In this document: positions 56,905 through 64,000 of the stretch, piece after piece
Position numbering within the stretch: position 1 is the stretch's first letter
How the letters are laid out: every line of letters starts with the position of its first letter
Assembly: GCF_001305575.3 (NCBI RefSeq)
Contig: NZ_CP012373.2
Coordinates: forward strand, 2,490,261-2,554,260
DNA: 64,000 nucleotides
Source of the DNA: Beggiatoa leptomitoformis
Lineage (GTDB): Bacteria > Pseudomonadota > Gammaproteobacteria > Beggiatoales > Beggiatoaceae
Direction of reading: 5' to 3'
Program-made: the position numbers and the translations under genes
The notes under the pieces: model-generated
What the model saw: only the letters and a program-made list of their open reading frames with translations
What the model was told of the DNA's origin: nothing
Database searches by the model: none

Positions 56905-57120
56905 TTAAACCCCAATCACTAAAGCGCAATCAAAGGAGTCTGGAATTTTGCGGACATTTTGGGCTTGTGCCAGCAATAAACACTTTGCGACATCCTGAGC
57001 AATGGAGATTGTTTCCTCTAAAGTTTCACCTTGAGCAACTAAACCTTGCACGTCTTTTGAAGTAGCAAGGTAATAGCCTTCGGGAAGTTTTTCGATATGT
57101 AGCCTGATAAGTGTTTCCAT
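56905..57120 (-). CDS. hicB: HicB-family antitoxin
   Basis: 71 residues of the short HicB type: METLIRLHIEKLPEGYYLAT then SKDVQGLVAQGETLEETISI, the partially degraded RNase H-like fold that binds HicA. There is no C-terminal DNA-binding domain. GGA lies eight bases before the ATG. The stop codon abuts the hicA start, giving the reversed order hicB-hicA. Confidence 0.85.
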   Translation of the reverse strand: METLIRLHIEKLPEGYYLATSKDVQGLVAQGETLEETISIAQDVAKCLLLAQAQNVRKIPDSFDCALVIGV

Positions 57121-57144
57121 GATATTTCCAATTGGGGACTGCTT

Positions 57145-57360
57145 CTATTTAAACGGGTTCTTAATACATGTCACTTCGCTTCTAAATTTTTCGAAGACTC
57201 TTTCTATGTTCTCAATTTCTTTATTTGTTTTGTCTATAAACGCTTGCTTCTCTACAACATCTTTCTTTAACTCTTTGTTCTCTAAATATAACTGTACAAC
57301 AAAAGTACTCAAAACAGTAAGTAATATCAGCATAATGATAAATAACGTCTTTTCTTTCAT
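57145..57360 (-). CDS. Small membrane protein with coiled coil
   Basis: 71 residues. A single hydrophobic helix (about 5-25) is followed by a Lys/Glu-rich coiled coil (ENKELKKDVVEKQAFIDKTN). GGAGA lies ten bases before the ATG. It sits 24 bases upstream of hicB on the same strand. No family recognised. The form is like small phage or plasmid inner-membrane proteins, but nothing more can be said. Confidence 0.55.
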   Translation of the reverse strand: MKEKTLFIIMLILLTVLSTFVVQLYLENKELKKDVVEKQAFIDKTNKEIENIERVFEKFRSEVTCIKNPFK

Positions 57361-57561
57361 ACTTGAACGTCTCCATTTAAGGACGGCGATATTTTGGGCT
57401 TAAAAGGTTTTACCCTTAAAAATTCGCTTTTGTCTTTTAATCGGTGAACGCTAATGTTTCTTTTAGTTTTCTTATTTTAATACCACCACTTCTTTTGCAC
57501 TATCAAATAAAGTAACCCTCAGTTTTACCGTAAAAAACAATGATAAGCTTTTTACACAGTG

Positions 57562-57594
57562 ACGGATAACGCTGACCACAGCCGCATTATCCGT
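57562..57594. repeat. REP-like hairpin, GGATAAC family
   Basis: ACGGATAACGC (57562-57572) and GCATTATCCGT (57584-57594) form arms with one mismatch around an 11-base loop. It matches the 49003-49035 hairpin in layout and core sequence. It lies just past the end of ppsR. Confidence 0.65.
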
Positions 57595-57618
57595 GAAAAA
57601 CCATTGTAATCCATAAAC

Positions 57619-58449
57619 TTACTTAAATCGCTTTTTCAATCCCGTCTGTTTTAAAATCATTGCAGAAATCTCCTCAATAGAGGTGTGCGTTGCATTGATA
57701 TAGGGAATTTTTAACTGTCGAAACAATGCTTCAATTTTTTGTACTTCTATCTGACAAGTTTTTAATGACGCATAATCACTGTTTGGATAACGCTGTTGAC
57801 GAATGCGTTGCAAATTTTCAGGTGCAATCGTTAGCCCAAATAATTTGTGTTGATGCGGCTGTAAAATAGACGGTAAACCATCGCCCAATTCTTCAGCAAT
57901 CAATGGATAATTTGCCGCTGTCACTGCAAAATTCATCGCTAAATATAAACACGTTGGTGTTTTACCCGAGCGTGATACACCCAATAAAATAATTTCCGCC
58001 TCTTCATACCGTTTAACACTTGCACCATCATCATGTTGCAAGGCAAAATTAATCGCTTCAATACGGTTATAATAAGACAAGGTCTCCTCACCCTTATTGT
58101 GCGTGCGTCCAATTGCGTGCGAAGATTTAAGCCCTAGTTCTAATTCTAACGGTTCGATAAAACGACCAAAAATATCAAATAATAAAGCGTTTGCTTTGGT
58201 TAAAATGTGGCGATAAGGTAATTCAATGAGTGTTGCAAAAATAATGGGGCGATATTCCGCAGTTTTGGCATATTCATTGATTTGTTTTACAGCGTCTTCA
58301 GCTTGTTCAACTGATTGAATGAATGTAATGGTGGTAAATTCAAATTCAACATTATCTTCAAATTGGGCTAATAGGCTGTTGCCTAAAGTGCTGACCGTAA
58401 TGCCTGTGCTGTCAGATACAAAAAATACATAGCGTTTGGGTTTGCTCAT
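57619..58449 (-). CDS. ppsR: Phosphoenolpyruvate synthase regulatory protein (kinase/pyrophosphorylase)
   Basis: 276 residues of the PSRP/DUF299 family, which both phosphorylates (using ADP) and dephosphorylates a Thr next to the catalytic His of PEP synthase. The P loop GVSRSGKT is at 157-164 and the N-terminal FFVSDSTGITVSTLGNSLL is typical. It is divergent from ppsA, its target, across about 240 bases, as in many proteobacteria. Confidence 0.95.
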   Translation of the reverse strand: MSKPKRYVFFVSDSTGITVSTLGNSLLAQFEDNVEFEFTTITFIQSVEQAEDAVKQINEYAKTAEYRPIIFATLIELPYRHILTKANALLFDIFGRFIEPLELELGLKSSHAIGRTHNKGEETLSYYNRIEAINFALQHDDGASVKRYEEAEIILLGVSRSGKTPTCLYLAMNFAVTAANYPLIAEELGDGLPSILQPHQHKLFGLTIAPENLQRIRQQRYPNSDYASLKTCQIEVQKIEALFRQLKIPYINATHTSIEEISAMILKQTGLKKRFK

Positions 58450-58690
58450 AAATCATTAGTAACGTGATAAAGTGAAGAAACTCGGATAGTAACATATTTG
58501 TCATTCACGGATTGAGCAAACACAAGACTGTCGTTACGTTCCTAAAAATGATAATTTGTGCAGTAATACATAAAACCATAAAAAAACTATAAATAATAAC
58601 CAATGTAGTGATGGAAACACGCTTTCAGTATAAACTTATCGTTTTTTTTCTACATTATTCGCAACGGCTGGTTGCAGAGGGAGTTCAGCA

Positions 58691-61069
58691 GTGCAAGTGC
58701 AAGAGTACGTTATCGGGTTTGAATCGTTAGGTATGCACGATGTTAATCGAGTTGGTGGCAAAAATGCCTCTCTTGGTGAAATGGTTAAACATCTCGCAAA
58801 ACTCGGCGTGCGGGTGCCGGGTGGTTTTGCCACAACGGCGACGGCGTTTGTTGATTTTTTAGAACAAAGCGGCTTGCGTCAACAGATTAATGAACGGTTA
58901 CAAAATCTGAATATTGATGATGTTGATACACTCGCTAAAGTGGGTGCAGAAATTCGTCAGCAGGTGATAGATACCCCATTAACTAAACCATTAGAAGAAG
59001 CAATTACAACCGCTTATCATCAAATGGTTGCTGATGCAGGTGGTGAAATTTCCGTTGCTGTGCGCTCCTCTGCGACTGCTGAAGATTTACCCGACGCATC
59101 CTTTGCGGGACAACAGGAAACCTTTTTAAATGTGCGTGGCTTAGCGGATGTGTTACTCGCGGTTAAACACGTTTTTGCTTCTTTATTTAATGACCGTGCC
59201 ATTGCTTATCGGGTACATCAGGGCTTTGCGCATAGTGATGTTGCTTTATCCGCAGGGATTCAGCGCATGGTGCGCAGCGACATCGGCGCAAGCGGTGTGA
59301 TGTTTACCTTAGATACAGAATCAGGTTTTCCTGATGTTGTCTTTATTACATCCGCTTATGGTTTAGGTGAAACCGTTGTGCAAGGTGCGGTGAATCCTGA
59401 TGAATTTTATGTACATAAATCTACTTTACAGGCGAATAAACCTGCTATTTTACGTCGCAATCGCGGTAGTAAATTGATTAAGATGATTTATAGCGATGAA
59501 AAGGGTTACGGTAAAGCGACAAAAACCGTTGATGTGGATGAAACCCAACGTTTTACTTTTTCTCTAACGGATGCGGAAGTAGAAGAGCTGGCGCGTCAAG
59601 CCTTAATCATTGAAAAGCATTATCAACGTCACATGGATATTGAATGGGCAAAAGATGGACAAGATGGCAAAGTCTATATTGTGCAAGCCCGTCCAGAAAC
59701 GGTAAAAAGTCGCCAAGTTAAGAGCAATGTTTTAGAGCGTTATGAACTAAAACAAACAAGTAATGTATTAGTCACAGGTCGCAGTATTGGGCAAAAAATT
59801 GGCGCGGGTAAAGTCCGTGTGATTAAAAACGTTAAAGAAATGTCGCAAGTGCAAACAGGTGACGTATTAGTTACCGATATGACAGACCCCGATTGGGAAC
59901 CTGTGATGAAGCGTGCAGCGGCAATTGTGACTAATCGCGGTGGTCGGACTTGTCATGCAGCCATTATTGCGCGTGAATTGGGTATTCCTGCGGTAGTCGG
60001 TTGTGGCGATGCGACCCAAATTTTAAAAGATGGGCAAGAAGTGACTGTATCATGCGCAGAAGGAGATACAGGCTTAATTTATGCGGGGCTGTTAGCCTTT
60101 GAAGTAAAACGCTCTGATACGGCTGTGATGCCTAAATTACCGTTCAAAATTATGATGAACGTTGGTAATCCTGATCGTGCGTTTGATTTTGCCCAAATTC
60201 CTAATGCAGGCGTTGGTTTAGCGCGTTTAGAGTTTATTATCAATAATATGATAGGGATACATCCTAAAGTATTGTTAAACTTTGACCAACAACCTGAAGA
60301 CCTTAAAAAAGTCGTTAGAGAACGCATTGGTGGATATGCCGACCCCGTTAGTTTCTACGTGGAAAAATTAGCCGAAGGCGTATCAACCTTAGCCGCCGCG
60401 TTTTACCCCCAACCCGTTATTGTGCGTTTATCTGATTTTAAATCAAATGAATACGCTAATCTCATCGGCGGTGAACATTATGAACCGCATGAAGAAAATC
60501 CGATGATTGGCTTCCGTGGGGCTTCTCGTTATATTGCTGAGTCTTTTCAAGATTGTTTTGAATTAGAATGTCGGGCGATGCGGAAAGTGCGTGATGAAAT
60601 GGGATTAACCAACGTTGAGCTGATGATTCCTTTTGTCCGTACTGTTGAAGGGGCGCGGAAGGTTGTGGACATTTTGGCGAAAAATGGGTTAGAACGGGGT
60701 AAGAATGGTTTACGCTTGATTATGATGTGTGAATTACCTTCTAACGCTTTATTAGCCGATGATTTCTTGCAATATTTTGATGGTTTTTCCATCGGTTCAA
60801 ATGACATGACGCAATTGACCTTAGGACTAGACCGTGATTCTGGTTTAATCGCGCATTTGTTTGACGAGCGTAATCCTGCGGTTAAGGCTTTGTTGCATCT
60901 AGCTATTCAGGCTTGTCGTAAGGCGGGTAAATATGTTGGTATTTGTGGACAAGGCCCTTCAGACCACCCTGATTTAGCCCGTTGGTTAATGGATGAGGGC
61001 ATTGAAAGTGTGTCGTTAAATCCTGACACAGTGGTTTCTACGTGGTTGTATTTGGCGGGGCAGAATTAG
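58691..61069 (+). CDS. ppsA: Phosphoenolpyruvate synthase
   Basis: 792 residues, the usual length. It converts pyruvate and ATP to PEP, AMP and phosphate for gluconeogenesis. The N-terminal nucleotide domain has [15 protein letters not shown] and [20 protein letters not shown]. The swivelling domain carries the phospho-His422 in [18 protein letters not shown], where the Thr beside it is the regulator's target. The C-terminal PEP domain ends in [10 protein letters not shown]. The start is a GTG at 58691 (another lies two codons on). It ends at a strong terminator. Confidence 0.96.
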   Translation: MQVQEYVIGFESLGMHDVNRVGGKNASLGEMVKHLAKLGVRVPGGFATTATAFVDFLEQSGLRQQINERLQNLNIDDVDTLAKVGAEIRQQVIDTPLTKPLEEAITTAYHQMVADAGGEISVAVRSSATAEDLPDASFAGQQETFLNVRGLADVLLAVKHVFASLFNDRAIAYRVHQGFAHSDVALSAGIQRMVRSDIGASGVMFTLDTESGFPDVVFITSAYGLGETVVQGAVNPDEFYVHKSTLQANKPAILRRNRGSKLIKMIYSDEKGYGKATKTVDVDETQRFTFSLTDAEVEELARQALIIEKHYQRHMDIEWAKDGQDGKVYIVQARPETVKSRQVKSNVLERYELKQTSNVLVTGRSIGQKIGAGKVRVIKNVKEMSQVQTGDVLVTDMTDPDWEPVMKRAAAIVTNRGGRTCHAAIIARELGIPAVVGCGDATQILKDGQEVTVSCAEGDTGLIYAGLLAFEVKRSDTAVMPKLPFKIMMNVGNPDRAFDFAQIPNAGVGLARLEFIINNMIGIHPKVLLNFDQQPEDLKKVVRERIGGYADPVSFYVEKLAEGVSTLAAAFYPQPVIVRLSDFKSNEYANLIGGEHYEPHEENPMIGFRGASRYIAESFQDCFELECRAMRKVRDEMGLTNVELMIPFVRTVEGARKVVDILAKNGLERGKNGLRLIMMCELPSNALLADDFLQYFDGFSIGSNDMTQLTLGLDRDSGLIAHLFDERNPAVKALLHLAIQACRKAGKYVGICGQGPSDHPDLARWLMDEGIESVSLNPDTVVSTWLYLAGQN

Positions 61070-61123
61070 AGATTTATCAACTTGCTGAATATTAAAATTT
61101 ATTTGTTATAGTGGTTTTATACT

Positions 61124-61156
61124 AACCCTGTTTTAGTTAATCAAAACAGGGTTTTT
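61124..61156. terminator. Intrinsic terminator of ppsA
   Basis: AACCCTGTTTT (61124-61134) pairs perfectly with AAAACAGGGTT (61143-61153), followed by Ts. It lies between the ends of convergent ppsA and fdsD and may serve both. Confidence 0.87.
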
Positions 61157-61170
61157 TGTTTTACAAGACG

Positions 61171-61377
61171 CTACAACCGTCCGATGGCTTCTTTAACTAA
61201 CTCGTTTAGTCCTTCTCCGCCATTTTTATAATGTTCAATAATTTTTTGGCGCATTCGTAATTCCCATGATTTTTGAATATGGTCAGCAATGCCTAAAATA
61301 GCGTGTTCCCGCTCAGGTTCAGCACTGAAAAAATCACCGATATTATTTGCCATTTTGATCAAGTTATCCGTTTGCAT
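61171..61377 (-). CDS. fdsD: Formate dehydrogenase delta subunit
   Basis: 68 residues. KMANNIGDFFSAEPEREHAI and HIQKSWELRMRQKIIEHYKN are the two conserved blocks of the FdsD family, the small subunit needed for activity of NAD-dependent molybdenum formate dehydrogenases (FdsGBAD). It is the last gene of the operon, and its start overlaps fdhD by 14 bases. Confidence 0.92.
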   Translation of the reverse strand: MQTDNLIKMANNIGDFFSAEPEREHAILGIADHIQKSWELRMRQKIIEHYKNGGEGLNELVKEAIGRL

Positions 61378-62188
61378 AGTTCTCCTCCGTTGTTGTATGT
61401 ATTAGTCGTTGTGCATGGGTGTAAATAATATGGTTTGTTCCCCGCGCAAAACCAATTAAAGTTATTTGGCTTTCTTCCGCTAAACGAACAGCGAGTGCGG
61501 TAGGGGCAGAAATCGCCACAATGATGCTCATGCCAACCATGGCCGCTTTTTGTACCATTTCATAGCTGGCGCGACTGGTAATTAATAAAAAACCTTGATT
61601 AATATCAATCTGATTTTTGATTATTGCACCAATTAATTTATCCAGCGCGTTATGCCTGCCTACATCTTCTTTTAGCAGTAAAATGTCGCCTGTAACGCTA
61701 ACCCACGCGGCGGCATGAATCGCACCGGTGAGTAAATTAAGCGGTTGATGTTGTTTTAACTGATTTAAGGCAATTTGTAAATTTGTATCGGTGATTGTGC
61801 AACCTATTCCAATCGGCGCGGGGTGACGAATGACTTGGAGTAGCGTTTTAGTGCCACATAGTCCACAGCTTGTATTGGCGGTTAAATTACGTTGTTTATC
61901 TGTTAATTCGGCATAGCGTGCTTGGGGTATTTCTACATGTATTTCAATGCCATCAGTTTGCGGTAAAAGATATAAATCTTTAAGTTCTTCGGCTTGATAA
62001 ATAATCCGCTCGCTGAGGCTAAAACCCAGCGCGAAATCGGCCAAATCTTGCGGGGTTGCTAACATGACGACATAAGGCGAGCCATTGTAAAAAAATGCAA
62101 TCGGTGTTTCTTCGGCAATTGTATCGCTTAATGTATCGTGTTGTTTCTCGCGCCAACGGTCAACGGGATGTAGGGTATAGGATTGCAT
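61364..62188 (-). CDS. fdhD: Formate dehydrogenase accessory sulfurtransferase
   Basis: 274 residues. FdhD (also called FdsC) moves sulfur from IscS to the bis-MGD molybdenum cofactor before it enters formate dehydrogenase. The active cysteines lie in TSCGLCGTKTL, and KEDVGRHNALDKLIGAIIKN is the family signature. It sits between the alpha-subunit gene (293-base repeat-filled gap) and fdsD. Confidence 0.95.
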   Translation of the reverse strand: MQSYTLHPVDRWREKQHDTLSDTIAEETPIAFFYNGSPYVVMLATPQDLADFALGFSLSERIIYQAEELKDLYLLPQTDGIEIHVEIPQARYAELTDKQRNLTANTSCGLCGTKTLLQVIRHPAPIGIGCTITDTNLQIALNQLKQHQPLNLLTGAIHAAAWVSVTGDILLLKEDVGRHNALDKLIGAIIKNQIDINQGFLLITSRASYEMVQKAAMVGMSIIVAISAPTALAVRLAEESQITLIGFARGTNHIIYTHAQRLIHTTTEENYANG

Positions 62189-62481
62189 AAAAATGGTCTG
62201 AATCAGGATTTTCAGGATTAATAGAATTTCTAGGATTTAAAGATAAAAAATAATATTTTTAACCATCAGCTAATTCTGATTTAACAAGCTGTTTAAATTA
62301 GGTTAATAGAATTATTAATTAATCTTATTAATTCTGGAAATTGGGTGAATGCGGATTCAGACAATTTTAAAAATCTATCTGAATCAGCATGTTCAGGATT
62401 AACAGAATATTCAGAATCTAAAGACAATACAGTGTTTTTAAAATTCTGCTAATTCTGGTTCAGATAACGGTCTTTATGCGA
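62189..62481. repeat. Dispersed repeat cluster inside the formate dehydrogenase operon
   Basis: At least two direct units (GTCTGAATCAGGATTTTCAG at 62193; TCTGAATCAGCATGTTCAGG at 62380) and three inverted units (GCTAATTCTGATTTAACAAG near 62268; GCGGATTCAGAC near 62352; GCTAATTCTGGTTCAGATAA near 62448) fill the gap between the alpha subunit and fdhD. No gene here. The cluster may fold into a long hairpin in the operon mRNA. Confidence 0.75.
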
Positions 62482-64000
62482 CTACATGGTGACGCGTTGT
62501 TCTAACAACTGCAATTGTTCTTCGCTGAAAGATTCATATTGCTGTTGCCATGCGGAACGTTGGCTGACAGAAACGGGCATGACTTGTACTGCGGTCACTT
62601 TGTATTCAGGGCAGTTGGTTGCCCAGTCGGAATTATCCGTTGTGATAACATTCGCACCCGATTGGGGGAAATGAAAAGTTGTATAAACAACACCGGGTTG
62701 CATCCGCTCGCTGATTAACGCCCGCAATACGGTTTCTCCCGCACGGCTCTTAATTCCAACCCAATCCCCCGCTTTAATGCCGCGTAATTCTGCATCGCTG
62801 GGATGAATTTCTAATCTATCTTCATCGTGCCATGCTACATTTTCAGTGCGGCGAGTTTGCGCGCCAACATTATATTGGGACAAAATCCGTCCTGTGGTGA
62901 GAATAAGCGGGTATTTTGCGGTTGTCCGTTCAGGCGTTGGTACGTATTCCGTCAGGACAAATAAGCCTTGACCACGCACAAAGTGTTTGGTGTGCATTAG
63001 GGGTGTGCCATCTGGCGCATCAGCATTGCAGGGCCATTGAATACTCCCCATTTCTTCTAATTTAGCGTAGCTTACGCCTGTAAAGGTAGGCGTTAAACGT
63101 GCAATTTCATCCATGATTTCCGATGGATGGCTGTAGTTCATTGGATAACCCAGTGCATTGGCTAATAATTGGGTAACTTCCCAATCTTCTTTACCCGCGA
63201 GTGGCGGCATAACTTTACGCACGGGGGAAATACGCCGTTCTGCGTTGGTGAAAGTGCCATTTTTTTCTAGGAAGGAAGAGCCGGGGAAAAACACATGGGC
63301 AAATTTGGCGGTTTCGTTTAAAAATAAGTCTTGCACCACCACGCATTCCATCGCTGACAGTGCCGCGTGAACATGTTGAATATCAGGGTCAGATTGGGCA
63401 ATATCTTCACCTTCTACATACAAGCCTTTAAAACTGCCATCTAACGCGGCAGAAAACATGTTAGGAATACGTAATCCGGGTTCTGCTTCAAGACTTACCC
63501 CCCATGCTTGTTCGAATAGTTCACGAGTGGCATGGTCGGCAACGCTACGATAACCGGGAAACTCATGCGGGAATGAACCCATGTCGCAAGAGCCTTGCAC
63601 GTTGTTTTGTCCGCGTAAAGGGTTTACGCCTACGCCTTCGCGTCCAATATTCCCTGTCAACATGGCAAGATTGGCAATGCCCATGACGGTTGTTGAACCT
63701 TGACTGTGTTCTGTTACGCCTAAACCGTAATAAATCGCGGCATTACCGCCCGTTGCGTATAGTCTAGCGGCACTGCGGATAGTTTCTGCGGGAACACCGA
63801 TGGCTTTTTCTACCGCTTCGGGTGCGTGGCGGTGGTGGCTGATGAAGGTTTTCCACTTTGCGTAAGCATGTAAATCACACCGTTTGTCGATAAAATGTTC
63901 ATTTGCTAAGCCTTCGGTAACAATGACATACGCTAAGGCATTAAGCAACGCAACGTTTGTTCCCGGTTGTAATTGCAAATGGTAATCGGCTTGTACATGG
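62482..64000 (-). CDS. fdsA: Formate dehydrogenase alpha (molybdopterin) subunit, partial
   Basis: The C-terminal 505 residues are present. The frame stays open to the window edge, so the start and the N-terminal Fe-S and catalytic Cys/Sec region lie beyond 64000. Visible molybdopterin-oxidoreductase motifs: LQLQPGTNVALLNALAYVIV, MTGNIGREGVGVNPLRGQNN and VQDLFLNETAKFAHVFFPG, then the C-terminal cofactor-binding domain with TTGRILSQYNVGAQTRR. Together with fdhD and fdsD downstream it points to the soluble NAD-linked enzyme that oxidises formate to CO2. Confidence 0.94.
   Translation of the reverse strand, partial: HVQADYHLQLQPGTNVALLNALAYVIVTEGLANEHFIDKRCDLHAYAKWKTFISHHRHAPEAVEKAIGVPAETIRSAARLYATGGNAAIYYGLGVTEHSQGSTTVMGIANLAMLTGNIGREGVGVNPLRGQNNVQGSCDMGSFPHEFPGYRSVADHATRELFEQAWGVSLEAEPGLRIPNMFSAALDGSFKGLYVEGEDIAQSDPDIQHVHAALSAMECVVVQDLFLNETAKFAHVFFPGSSFLEKNGTFTNAERRISPVRKVMPPLAGKEDWEVTQLLANALGYPMNYSHPSEIMDEIARLTPTFTGVSYAKLEEMGSIQWPCNADAPDGTPLMHTKHFVRGQGLFVLTEYVPTPERTTAKYPLILTTGRILSQYNVGAQTRRTENVAWHDEDRLEIHPSDAELRGIKAGDWVGIKSRAGETVLRALISERMQPGVVYTTFHFPQSGANVITTDNSDWATNCPEYKVTAVQVMPVSVSQRSAWQQQYESFSEEQLQLLEQRVTM

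Noticed and set aside
61171-64000. Selenocysteine formate dehydrogenase
   Set aside because: The catalytic Cys/Sec residue lies outside the window, so this cannot be judged.

Overview
The window reads as chromosomal DNA of an AT-rich gammaproteobacterium. Support comes from the gene set (CyaY, TrmJ, PrfC, BepA, an Fe-SOD with E. coli-like ligand numbering, the PpsA/PSRP pair) and from the order tRNA-Ser(GGA) - 4.5S RNA - dnaX. The mix of a giant Ser/Thr kinase-ATPase-histidine kinase hybrid, a CHAT/TPR protein, an Npun_R2479-like HD protein, a NorD/CbbO protein, NAD-type formate dehydrogenase and many dispersed palindromic repeats is what I associate with Beggiatoa-like (Thiotrichales) sulfur bacteria. 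The genus is an inference.

Layout. 0-19.6 kb holds core genes: hybrid kinase, BatD-like protein, dnaX with 4.5S RNA and tRNA-Ser, gamma-carbonic anhydrase with argE, sodB, CHAT protein, cytochrome c, an orphan type II secretin and a membrane protein. 19.6-23.6 kb is a decayed accessory patch. It has three Rhs-core fragments, two abutting IS630 copies, a pentapeptide-repeat gene and a small orphan gene that could be a leftover immunity gene. 23.7-32.8 kb holds alaS, an MFS transporter, an ATPase-like protein, two family-2 glycosyltransferases, cyaY, an exported pentapeptide protein and an HD hydrolase. 32.8-35.4 kb has repeats, a decayed IS5-type element, and a divergent SDR/HxlR pair with paired operator-like repeats.

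35.4-51.7 kb holds a NorD/CbbO-type VWA protein, a J-like protein lacking HPD, bepA, an ABC-2 exporter, a heptosyltransferase-like gene, a phosphoribosyltransferase followed by a structured RNA with a strong terminator, trmJ, prfC, a GST and glmU. 51.8-57.4 kb looks like a small defence island: a single-chain type IIG-like restriction-modification enzyme with an overlapping small gene, an AbiC-like abortive-infection protein with a winged-helix-like N terminus, and a hicB antitoxin followed by a frameshifted hicA toxin. 57.6-64 kb returns to metabolism: ppsR divergent from ppsA, then the 3' part of a formate dehydrogenase operon (alpha subunit cut by the window edge, fdhD, fdsD).

Best leads: the Rhs remnants with orphan genes, the IS630 tandem with a conserved A8 frameshift site, the AbiC-like/type IIG/HicBA cluster, and the unidentified RNA beside the phosphoribosyltransferase. 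I found no CRISPR array, rRNA operon, replication origin or intact prophage.
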